In this document: positions 1-9,834 of the stretch, one piece after another
How positions within the stretch are numbered: position 1 is the stretch's first letter
How the letters are laid out: each line of letters opens with the position of its first letter
DNA from: Bombyx mori
Taxonomy: Eukaryota; Arthropoda; Insecta; Lepidoptera; Bombycidae
NCBI RefSeq assembly: GCF_030269925.1
Contig: NC_085131.1
Span: forward strand, 634,001 to 698,000
Length of the DNA stretch: 64,000 nucleotides
Direction of reading: 5' to 3'
Position numbers and translations under genes: made by a program
Notes under the pieces: model-generated
Seen by the model: the letters and a program-made list of their open reading frames with translations, nothing else
The model's database searches: none
What the model was told of the DNA's origin: nothing

Positions 1-187
1 GATGTCCGGGGCCAACATCCAGATCTCGAAGAAGGGCACGTTCGCTCCCGGCACCCGGAACCGCATCGTCACCATCTCCGGCTCGCAGACGGCCATCAGC
101 AACGCTCACTACCTCATCGAGCAGAAGATCCAGGAGGAGGAGCTGAAGCGGACCAGGCACAACGCCATCTCGACCCTCATGCAGTAA
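1..187 (+). CDS. ps: Nova/Pasilla-type KH-domain RNA-binding protein, C-terminal end (partial)
   Basis: Seen: an open frame runs from the window edge to a TAA at 185-187. It encodes the second half of a KH domain, with [11 protein letters not shown], then PGTRNR and VTISG, and a helix ending [15 protein letters not shown]. About ten more residues follow to the stop. Known: this pattern is typical of the third KH domain of Nova proteins and insect Pasilla, which bind YCAY-rich RNA in the nucleus and control alternative splicing. The Met at base 2 is internal, because a KH domain needs its GXXG loop and first strands upstream, so the gene continues to the left. No intron is visible in this last exon. 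The charged tail after the KH domain fits Pasilla better than vertebrate Nova. Other KH proteins (PCBP, mub) are less likely because their third KH domain lacks the QISKKG and PGTRNR strings. Confidence 0.8.
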   Translation, partial: MSGANIQISKKGTFAPGTRNRIVTISGSQTAISNAHYLIEQKIQEEELKRTRHNAISTLMQ

Positions 188-235
188 CTACGCTCCCTCG
201 CCCTCGCCCCTCGGCACCGCGCCACGCGCAAGTAG

Positions 236-280
236 CGCCGCGGGGGGGGGCGCCGCGGGGGGGGGCGCCGCGGGGGGGGG
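236..280 (+). repeat. Three perfect 15-bp tandem repeats with G9 runs
   Basis: The unit CGCCGC followed by nine Gs repeats three times without a mismatch (236-250, 251-265, 266-280), starting 49 bp after the KH stop codon. In the transcript the G runs could form a G-quadruplex. Such runs are also error-prone in sequencing. Confidence 0.9.
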
Positions 281-1645
281 CGCCCGCTTGCCGGCTGCTC
301 ACTCTCAAATGAATATTTACATCCACTTACACCCTAACAACATGACGCATCTAATTCGTAAATCGCAACGCAAAGTAAAAATAGCAGTCAAAAAACGTTT
401 TGTGTAAACTTGAACGTGGACTCTGGGATTGCGACGTGATGATTTTCCCATGCGTTACTGTCGTACTCCATAATCGATGAAAAAAAGCGAAAATGTCGTA
501 TCTTGAAAAACCCAACTGTATATCAAAGCCATAAATCGATGTATTTAAATTAACATAATCAGATACCACTATACACAGACAGGCTTTAGATACCACACCA
601 TACTAATTTTCCACTTTCTATCTCTATAGATAGGTATAATATGAGTTATGTATTTTTGGAAAAAGTTGTATAAATAGCTCTGGTGTAAAGTTGACTTATT
701 CAGTTACAACAATTTCGCTTTCTTCAGTCGTTATATAGATCGCGTCACTCGAATATTCATTTCAAAGTGAGTAATGCACATGTCAGCCGCCTTAGCGTAG
801 TTCTAGTCAATGCAGTCTGGTACCAGACTAGCCGCAGGGCGTCTCAAGCCTAAATAGTAAATAAAATGATTTATTTAAAGTAAACAATAATATGGCGCGT
901 GTTACCTGAACATTTATGATGTGTTACTTTAAAAATAACGAAACGATTAGTTCCGCAGCTCTCGTTATGGGTCGCACGCTGTTTTGCTTAGTTAAAAAAT
1001 AGCACGCGATTTTCGTTAACGCTATTTAAAATGCAATAAAAATATGTAATTTCTCTTAATAGGATTTTGATTCAAAGGGGACATTTGATTTTAGAAATGA
1101 CAATATATAACTCGATGACGTTGTCGATGACGCGTGCTATTCAATCGTTTAGCAGTTAATCGACGAAAGTGAACGTTAAAAGCTGGAACTGAATTAGAAT
1201 GACAGCTTCCGTCGCGTCTGGACAACTTCGTCCAGCAGCGCCTGGAGTCCTGCGCGTGTGGTCTGGTTCCGGCCGGTCGGGGACAGTGCAATCTGCATCA
1301 CAGCCGGCGACCCATAGCGACACATAGTTCTCTATTTACAATAATAAAATGATAATATAAATAATTTTATGTATATTCATTTAAAAACGTGTTTAAAACT
1401 TTATAAAAGGGAGGAATAGCGTCGATAATAATGGTTTAACTCGGTCGACGGTCGCTGTCCGCTTAGCGGGCTCGTTGTTACGCGGCCGCGGTGTGCGCGC
1501 TACGTTTTCTTGTGCGACATTCTGGCGAGCGATTAGCGTTTCATCTCTATCGTTTTGTTAAAAATAGCTCGTTGACTTTAGCGTAGAGAGCGGCGCTACA
1601 CTAGAGCTCACCTCGGCGGTCTCTACGAGCGCCGTGACGTCAGCT

Positions 1646-1768
1646 CTGTGCTCTTAGTGCGAGTTTTTTTAACGTTCTCAGCGCCCCTAGCGGCAAACGT
1701 ACCAACTCCATGCAAAGTTGAGTTAACTTTTACGCTATCGAGAACGTTACAAAACTCTCACTAAGTAC
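1646..1768. mobile_element. MITE copy 1 (TTAGTGCGAG family), internally deleted
   Basis: The ends are inverted repeats of CTTAGTGCGAGTTTTTT and ACAAAACTCTCACTAAG around the AACGTTCTC / GAGAACGTT core. The copy lacks the left GATAGCGTAAAAGTTA arm seen in copies at 30.8, 31.8 and 55.0 kb. It shares their central GCGCCCCTAGCGGCAAACG block. Confidence 0.75.
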
Positions 1769-2486
1769 CCTCGTTGTTTTACGAGGTGAAGCCGTTGGAT
1801 GTTGTTGTTGTTGTCGACGAGACGTTCACTGTACAACTGTTAGAGTTACCGTGTCCTACCTCATTAGTCGGATGTAAGTGTTTGTTGCTTGTTCTCGTTA
1901 TAACGAATGTCGCACAAGAAAATGTAACGTTACAATAAAAAAAAAACGATCGCGGTCGTCTGTTATGTTTTAAGTTTCTACATTATTATTATTATAATTA
2001 TATTTTTTTTGTAAACGAAACTTATGTGATAATCGTCCTATCACGGAAATTCCTATTCCACACATTTTTGTTGTTCACGACATTATTAATTATTTACAAT
2101 TTCATTTGTAAATGTTACCATTGAATCTAAGTTATTGTTAGTTTAATTGTTCATTCGTTAGGATTTAAAAAATTTAATACGAAATCGATTTTGTCGGAGA
2201 ATCGATTCTTGAATCGAGATATCGCACGGCGGAAAGCGCTCAGGGCATCTCAGGAGCCAAATAATGATCCTAACCAAAGTAGATGTTTAATTATATTTTT
2301 TATTGCTTAAAAAGTACATATTTTATTTTTAAATTTTGTTTGAAAATTATTTTTTATCCCTTGACCCTATACGTATTTGTGTCTGGTTAGCAGAATGCAG
2401 TCATTCCTGATTTCTCTCGGTGAAGATCTTTTATTTTTTATACAATTTTTTTATTAATGTTTGTGATTATAAAAAGTTTGAAAACT

Positions 2487-2508
2487 ATTATTATTATTAT
2501 TATTATTT
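2487..2508. repeat. (ATT)n microsatellite
   Basis: Seven ATT units in a row, inside the AT-rich part of the putative KH-gene 3' UTR. Confidence 0.9.
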
Positions 2509-2952
2509 TCTCTTTAATACGATTGCAAAATATATTTTTATTGAATGGTTGAGTTTTGATTGTCGTCGGTCTAAATTTATAATTACGATGTAAGTACAAG
2601 TTTATTGTTAAATGTCCAGATGTTGAATTTTGAATAGGAAAGTTTGACACTGTCACTGCGTTTGACAGTTTGAAAGTTTGACATCTTGTGACGTGTCCGT
2701 ACGCAGACCGTCGCTTAATTGCCTCGTATCTTCAGCACCGGGTGGCCCCGGCAGGGCATCACACACGTACGCTCATACTATCTACTGTGTAGACAACGAT
2801 AAAAGTAAAATTAGTCGCAATCAATAATTTCGATTGGCTGATCGTTATTTAGAAACTGTATTTAATGTTGGAACTTGGAGTTGAACTGTACGCGTACAGT
2901 TGGAGGCCTGCCCGGGACGCGCGGAGCAGTCGGCCATTACTGTTCGTTGTTT

Positions 2953-3119
2953 GAAAATGTTTCAACTGTAAATCGATTTTTGTATCGATATTGCTAAATC
3001 GATATCTGTTGTACGTTTTTAAGCGTTTGCGTTCGATAATTGAATATGTTTCAGCTGTGAATCGATGTTTGTATCGATATTGTTAAATCGATTTCTGTTT
3101 TACGTTTTTAGCCGTTTGA
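2953..3119. repeat. 89-bp tandem duplication carrying TATCGATA motifs
   Basis: Two diverged copies with a period of 89 bp: 2953-3041 and 3042-3119. Both hold TATCGATA (2983-2990 and 3072-3079) with further ATCGAT sites at conserved spacing. TATCGATA is the DREF-binding element (DRE) of insect promoters and insulators. Whether it is used here is unknown. Confidence 0.8.
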
Positions 3120-4059
3120 TATAGCTTCAGTGGTAGTTTTAAAAAAAAAAATGAATAAAAAAACAAAAATACTGTGATTCTTCATTCGATTCTGTCGAGG
3201 TACTCCGCGCCGGTCGCGACAATGTTGTAGACGGCGCTATCGTGCCAGACACATCGTTAAAACCAATTCTCACCATCTGCTGGGAATAATGCCCAAGGGC
3301 AACATACATTAACGAGCACAAATTCCCAAAAAAACACTGATTTGTGGACGGCCACGATGCTGTCTACGATATTCCAAAAGATAGATCATCATCGATGGTA
3401 TTTATTTCTAAATTTGTTTGATAATGTATCTTAATGTAAGTATTGCTGATTACCTCGACGAGTGCCATCGCGTGGGCAGAGCGTGGACGACAAAGGGCAA
3501 AGTAAACACCTTCAGATAACCCGCGACGGGAAATGAGTTTTGAGAGGTCGCCTTGGTGTGATTTTGTTGGTGTGAATATTAATGATGTCTATAATAATAT
3601 AACGATTACGTGACGCCGAAGAAAATTAAATTAAATTTAGTTCACTTCAGTACACACGGTCCATTGAAAGTGCATAATAATTCATAATAAATTATTAATT
3701 AAATTTCACATAATCTACTTAAACCGTATTATATTCAAGCACTTATTATGTGAGATATAATCCAATTGTTGTGTTAATTAAAAAAACGAAATTCATTTCT
3801 CGTTCTTATCTCAACGTGTCATATGCTCTTCTGTAGTAAGTAAAACATACGATTTTGTTATAAAAAAAAAAGAAAAGAATATTTTCAACGTTACTAAAGC
3901 CAGACACCATTCGAACTGCGATTTTATTTGAATGTTACATTTGATTTTGTTGTTTAATATAAAACTAGTTAGTGACAAGTCTTTTTCGTAAATGTAGTAA
4001 TTTAGGGTAATGGTTAACGTGTGTCCGTATGTCGACGTTACGCGGCGACCGTAGTCGTG

Positions 4060-4114
4060 GCGACGATACGGTGACGATACGGTCACGACACGGCGACGAC
4101 GCGGTGACGACACG
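4060..4114. repeat. Five 11-bp tandem repeats (GTGACGATACG-like)
   Basis: Five imperfect 11-bp units in a row: GCGACGATACG, GTGACGATACG, GTCACGACACG, GCGACGACGCG, GTGACGACACG. They create a spurious Arg/Tyr-rich open frame on the minus strand. Confidence 0.85.
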
Positions 4115-7100
4115 GCGGTCCGTAATGGAGGCGGTCTAAAGAAGTACAAAAAGAAAAACGTCTAACCGATACCAAGAATAAATTTTTATTCGGTTTTATG
4201 AAGTGGATGTTTGTCTCCAACGCAAGCTACGTACCGTCCGTCGCGTCGTCAGCCGCGGCGGCGCCGAGCAAGGTCGTCTGTAAAGTGTTTCCTGTCCAAC
4301 GACACTTGATGCTACGTTGTTTTATTGTTAATTATCTTAATGTAATAATATTATACGAGTGTTATGTAGTTAACGCCGTGTAGAGAAGCATTCTAGTTGA
4401 TAGTTTAAATGTTTCAATTCTATCTTTAAATAATAAGTAAAAGTTCTTCGTAAAAAATATTCGGGTGTTTTTTCGAAATACCTTCATGTTGTTTATTAAA
4501 AATAAAAAAAACGTTTTTCGGTGGTTTCTTAGGTACATTGTAGTCTACGTCAATTAAATAATTAAGGAGACCAACGCGATCGCGAATTTGAACGCAATGT
4601 ATCACAAAATCCAAGTCTCAAAACGCAATAATTATCTTAACGTTACATTCGTCTAGCAACACCGCACGCCCGACGTGCTGGCAACACAGGATCGCGGTCG
4701 CGCTGTCTCCGCAGGCCGTGTGGCGTGCCAGGATTTTACAAGCTCAATTTTAACGAAAAAATTAAATAAAAATCGAATAGAATACGTTTAAGTGAAAAGT
4801 CAATTAATGTCACATGTCAGATAACCGTGCGACGCGGCTTGGTCCCGCGCCCCCCTCCCTGGTCCACTACACTGTCCAAACTATGTCCCTTGCGTTATAT
4901 GCCTAGTTACTGGTATCCTATGGATACATTAAAATTTAATAACTGTCCTTCTTAGATGAACGTCAAAGTCGAATTTTGCAGAGGTTAAAGAAAAAGAGTG
5001 GAAAATGCCTTTTATTAAATCTTTGGATCTTTTATTGTACCAGTAACCGATTTGTGGCGGAGTAAAGGTGTCTTCTTGTAGTATCCACTCTATTCCGAGA
5101 TACCATAACACATTATTCGCGGTCTAACGTTCACGTTTGGGCTGTATCACGGTTTTTGTGAACCTGATCAATTCGTTGAATGATTAGAAACTTCAGTCAC
5201 TGGAACCCGACAGAAGTGACATACCAATTTAAGTATCCTATACTAAGGCAATTGCAAAAGTCCGCGTTACTTAAGGACCTGTGATTTGGGGGGCGCGGTA
5301 GGATAGTTTCCAGTTCTTAGATTACATTTCTCGCTCTTCTCTTCTAAGTCGACTTGCCTCTTATTGTTAAACGCTGGGGAAGTTTGGAAGCTTATAATGA
5401 TAATGAATGAAGCCTGTTAAGCACGATCAGAGGGGAAGTCGATCGACAGTCTCTCCGGGCTAAATCCCGACCGAGACGACACAAGCAACGCCTGGGTCCT
5501 CCTCGACTTGTTTCGCGCCAGGCTGACTATTCATCTGTCATTAGACTTCACACCTTCCTGCACGTCGCGTTGTGTGCGGCGAGCCGCCCACATTCCAGCT
5601 AGGTTTTAAGTATCGCTCTGTCTGTATTCATTAATTTAAAGACGATTTTCAGTTGTTAAGTCACCGCTATCTCTCGTCCTCCTCTAAACCACTGGCTGTC
5701 TCGCTCTAACTGACGCGCCGCACAGAACGCAACGCAGGCTAATAGTTATCGAAGGAATTCTAGTTAGTTTAAATTATATAATTCATAATAAACCAATATA
5801 ATGGGTACTTATAGTGATAAGTTTTAAAGAAAATAATTACTGGAAATAATATGTTAAACGTTGTTATACTGAAGTTGTTACAATATTTGAGAGTATATTA
5901 TCGTGGATTTATAATTTAGCCGGGTTACGATTAACGTGGAATGATAATAAATAGTGAAACGTCCCGAGATCCCGACCCCTAGGTGCTTTGGGCCGACGAC
6001 CGCCGGTACTGACACGCACGACTGGTATTCATTGGAAATTTGCGATCAAAACAAGATTTGGCAAGCATCGTATGAAAGAAGTCACTAAATGGTATCAAAA
6101 TATGTTCTTCACGTTTAAATAGCCATATTTCTGAAAAAGCACGAAGAGTTTAATATTGAACATAGCATACCTTTGATTAATGATTTTGAAATATTACATT
6201 TAACGACCGGACTTGCTATTGCATACATCAAAAGATATCGCCCTGCGTGTTTCTGCAGTGAGGCACCCGGGCGTTCCGGTCCTTGGTTAGCACAGGGGGA
6301 CAGCGCTGCACAGAGTACCGGTCACGTCCGCGGAGGTCGGTCCCGGCACGCCGTTGTTCGCTCCCGTAGTCGCACTCCGAAGCGCCACTCCACTCCGCTC
6401 CACAACTTGTATTTCGTAGTTTAAGGTAGCTAGTTCTCTTCTCCGAACGGGCCCGGGTCCCTGACGAGACTCGGGCCTCGATAATATTAGTAGCTAAATG
6501 TTGTTGAATTTGTTGATAGAGTGGTTTATCGTATAGCGTTAGTCGGTATAGACGCGAAGGTGGCAGCCGCCGGGTGCGCTAGGTTAGTCTAAGGTTCGAT
6601 ACTGTGTTTAGGACAAATGGCTGTGCGTTCAAGTCGAACGAACATTAAGACATCCCCGCGCCGCTAGGTCGGGCGCGCATCGCACGCGACCGCCGGACGT
6701 GCTCACGTTACACATAACATTGTTTCATTTACGTTCTGTAACTTGCTCATTGTCATCAATTTATTAAGACTGAGGAATCAACTCGCGCATCGACATGGTC
6801 ACGACACGCGCCCCGGGCTGTGGGGATCTTGTAATGTAATTGTTTTATCATAGGATTGTTGGAGGTCGTTAGGACGGTGCCGGCGGCGTGGTGCGAGCGC
6901 CTCGCCTCGTCTGATCTTTACACATGTTGAGATTGTATGTTATACTAATTCTATTGAATTGTAACTTGTTGCGTATTGTAAGTGGCTGCGGCCGCGGCTC
7001 TACCACTTCAATGATGGAATTATTATTTTACGTGTAATGTTGTAATTGTTTTTTTTTTTGTTTTGTTACTTTGTTAACTTTAGACGGGTTCGCAATGTTG

Positions 7101-7380
7101 GTAGGCGTGAATGTAACAAAAAATTATGTACCTATTTTCATTAAGTTTGATTTTCTAAAAATTTTAATTGATTATTTTCTTTTTAAATTCTGTACATGTT
7201 GAAAATGTTGGTCAAAAGTTTATTGTTCGCGCAGTATGTAACACTTTGAAAAAATTAACGTTTTATTTTTCAATGTTGTAAAGTTAAGAGGTAAAATGGA
7301 AAGGTTACAATGTCTTAGTGTTAAATGCTCGAAAACCATTTAAAAGGTACCTTGAACATTGTCTATATTATATTAACATT

Positions 7381-7386
7381 AATAAA
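7381..7386 (+). terminator. Candidate polyadenylation signal of the KH gene
   Basis: AATAAA followed within 25-40 bases by TTGTTT and other T-rich sequence. It is the last good signal before the repeat-bearing region at 7.8-8.4 kb. Earlier AATAAA sites (about 860 and others) could give shorter transcripts. Confidence 0.35.
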
Positions 7387-7819
7387 TGCAAAAACTTTAA
7401 AAATAAGTTGTTTAAATAGTTCCTCTTCCAAACTTCCTATTAACTACGTCCTCTATGGTGATCCCCCATAACAGAGGGTCTTATTCTGCTGAACATGATC
7501 TAGAATTTGATTTTAATTTGTTTCATTGCCCAGAACCATAATTTACAAACGTTTTTTTGAAGGCTAGTGTTAGGAGACTCCTCAATTCCACGAAAACCCT
7601 GTTTAACCCTGTTTAAGGTATAAAGTGGTTTAGCCGAAACAGGATTCAAGTAAATTAAAATTAATCTACCTGTAATAATTTTAATGTCTAGTATACCTAA
7701 TTGAATTCAAATGACTGAATCTATGAGATTGCACCTGCCAGGTCTGTCGCGACCAGGATTTGTCTTAAACACCGGTAATCAACTATTTCTTAGTAAGAAG
7801 CTTCTCTTCATAAGTATTT

Positions 7820-8399
7820 GGCCGTCTGCGCAAAAGTGGCCTAATCCACAATTTTTCATATTCGTGCTTAAATATTGCTATTTATTTTAAAAAAATAATG
7901 CTTTACCGGTCTATCCCATAGATAAAGAATGGCTGCGTAAACATAATTTTTGCCTATGAAACAGTGTAAAAGTTAAATTCAAACCGCATTATATCCATAC
8001 TAACCATGGTAAGCTTAGGCCGTTCATACCCGGTGGACCGAATGGTAAACAGTCGACGTCACCCTAAACACGTCATTGCGAATCCTCCCGATCCATTAAC
8101 GGTGATTTTAGGTACCTCAAGCACCGGTCTAGTCCTCGGCGAACCCGTCGCTTGCGACGAAGGGCTTGACGAGTAAATTAACTCTCAGACACAGCCCACT
8201 GAGTCTCTCGCCGGATCTTCTCAGTGGGTCACGTTTCTTAGATTCTGTGAAGCACTGCTCTTGCTAGGGTCTGTGTTACCAACACTCCCGGTTTGAGCCC
8301 CGTGAGCTCAGCTACTAGTTCGGTGAATATAGTATAACCCCTTGATGTTACTAGAGTAGGAAGGAAAAAAAAAAATAGGCCGCTTTTGCGCTGACGGCC
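7820..8399. mobile_element. Inverted-repeat-bounded segment containing a family B repeat
   Basis: GGCCGTCTGCGCAAAAGTGG at 7820 is an imperfect inverted match to the 22 bases at 8378-8399 (GGCCGCTTTTGCGCTGACGG and two more). Each arm is also nearly palindromic. Between them lies a reversed family B repeat. The pair may be the ends of one transposon or two copies of a short palindromic repeat. Confidence 0.4.
8010..8375 (-). repeat. Dispersed repeat family B, reversed copy
   Basis: Reading the minus strand gives the block shared with 25.2, 28.5, 36.8, 53.7 and 63.2 kb: GTGAGCTCACGGGGCTCAAA, then a CCGGATC / CGACCCACTGAG stretch, then CCTTCGTCGCAAGCGACGGG and GGTGCTTGAGGTACCT. It has no coding capacity. 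It is probably the 3' region of a non-LTR element or a SINE-like family. Confidence 0.7.
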
Positions 8400-9834
8400 T
8401 CATGTGCGATAGGTATTGAAATTTCTTACAACTCTATCAATTAGATGTAATTTATAATAAGAAAGGATTACGATTGCAAGTTTTGCCGCAAAACAAACGT
8501 TGGACATCAGAATGTTGAATAAAACTTCAGTTTAGTAGGTATTGCATCTATTTATTTTTAAAATACAACACAAAGATTTGAAGAAGATTTATATAAAAAT
8601 ATAAAATGGACGGATATTAATACTTTTAAATAAAAAATAAATTTAAATAAAAATGATTTAGGTACACTGAGAGATTAATGTCATGATCATTCCGATTTCA
8701 TACCATTCTAATAAAGATTCCTTGAAACTTGAACCCTTAATTTATTGGCAACGTTTTTATTAAATATCACAGAATGAACTGGTATATATATATATATTTA
8801 TATACTCGTAGTAAAACATTAAAATAATACTAAAAATTAACTGCTTTATACAGTTTTTGAAGTCGGAAAATTATATCTCCATTATAAATACGAATGGATA
8901 GTTACATCTAGATAAGAGCCTAGTAGTGAGTAAATTATAGTCTACCATTACAAAATCAATGTTTAGAAAAGAAAAAAAACGAAAGAATTTTAATACATAT
9001 AAGCTTTGATTAATAATAGTAACCATATCAGTTCATTGTTATTTTAGATACACAAAGTATAATACCTAAAAATATATGTTTTCACAAAAAAATGTGGTAC
9101 TTAAATATTGTATTTTATAAGAAATTATATCCTTTCATCAACCATTATTTATGAAGTATTGCTACAAAGCTTAATTTCATATTTAATTTTATTGTTACGT
9201 GCATGTAGCTCAAAACAGATATTAGCAATAGATTTTAAACATTTTCTGAAAACAAATCCAATTCAAACATACCTATATAGTTCAATATAATCTTCTTTGC
9301 CTCCACTCTTCATATTATATAACCTAAAGTTAATTAAAAAAATACATTTATCTTGTACATTTCACACTTTAATATATAATTAATACTTTTGTATGTTTAC
9401 ATAGTCATACCAGAATAGTGAGATAAATGTCTTTTGTCTATTTAAATGCAAAGTGCAAGTCTTTTTCTTATCAATTATATTAAAGCAAACTATATAGAGT
9501 TAACACATACTTGCCCTTCAGCTTTATTTTCTCCATCTAAAATCTCAAATATATACAAAAAAAAATTAATTATGATAACTTGGAATCTATAAATTTTGAG
9601 CCATATGAATCACCTAAGTTATAAATGTGAATTGCATAGTTAATACAAATGTTTCTTATAAAAAATTTAATGCAAAGCACCTACTAAAATATTGTAATTC
9701 AAAATTATTTTTAATCTGTAAATTATTTTGAAACACATTTTAATGAAACGCAATTTTCTGAGATTCTAACATTAAGACTCTTTGGATAAATATATGACTA
9801 ATTATTATACTTACAATTCTAATTAATATTTTGG
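8400..9834. other. AT-rich gene-free stretch; Wsck 3' UTR at its right end
   Basis: Very AT-rich with no exon or repeat that I recognise, except an (AT)n run near 8784. Its right part lies downstream of the minus-strand Wsck stop. TTTATT at 9533-9538 (AATAAA on the minus strand) is a possible Wsck polyadenylation signal. Confidence 0.5.

Larger units (their letters stand above)
188..7400 (+). other. Probable long 3' UTR and flank of the KH gene; repeat-poor
   Basis: About 7.2 kb after the KH stop holds no convincing coding exon. It contains only one recognisable mobile element (the MITE at 1646-1768), whereas Bm1 copies occur every 1-2 kb elsewhere. GC-rich patches alternate with AT-rich stretches. 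AATAAA signals occur at about 860 and at 7381-7386, the latter followed by T/G-rich sequence and then by repeats. I infer a long 3' UTR, as is common for neural splicing factors, but downstream non-coding exons or regulatory DNA would look the same. Confidence 0.45.

Noticed and set aside
3811..4149. 112-codon minus-strand frame with Arg-rich stretch
   Set aside because: Arises from the 11-bp tandem repeat at 4060-4114; the remainder is low-complexity AT-rich sequence.
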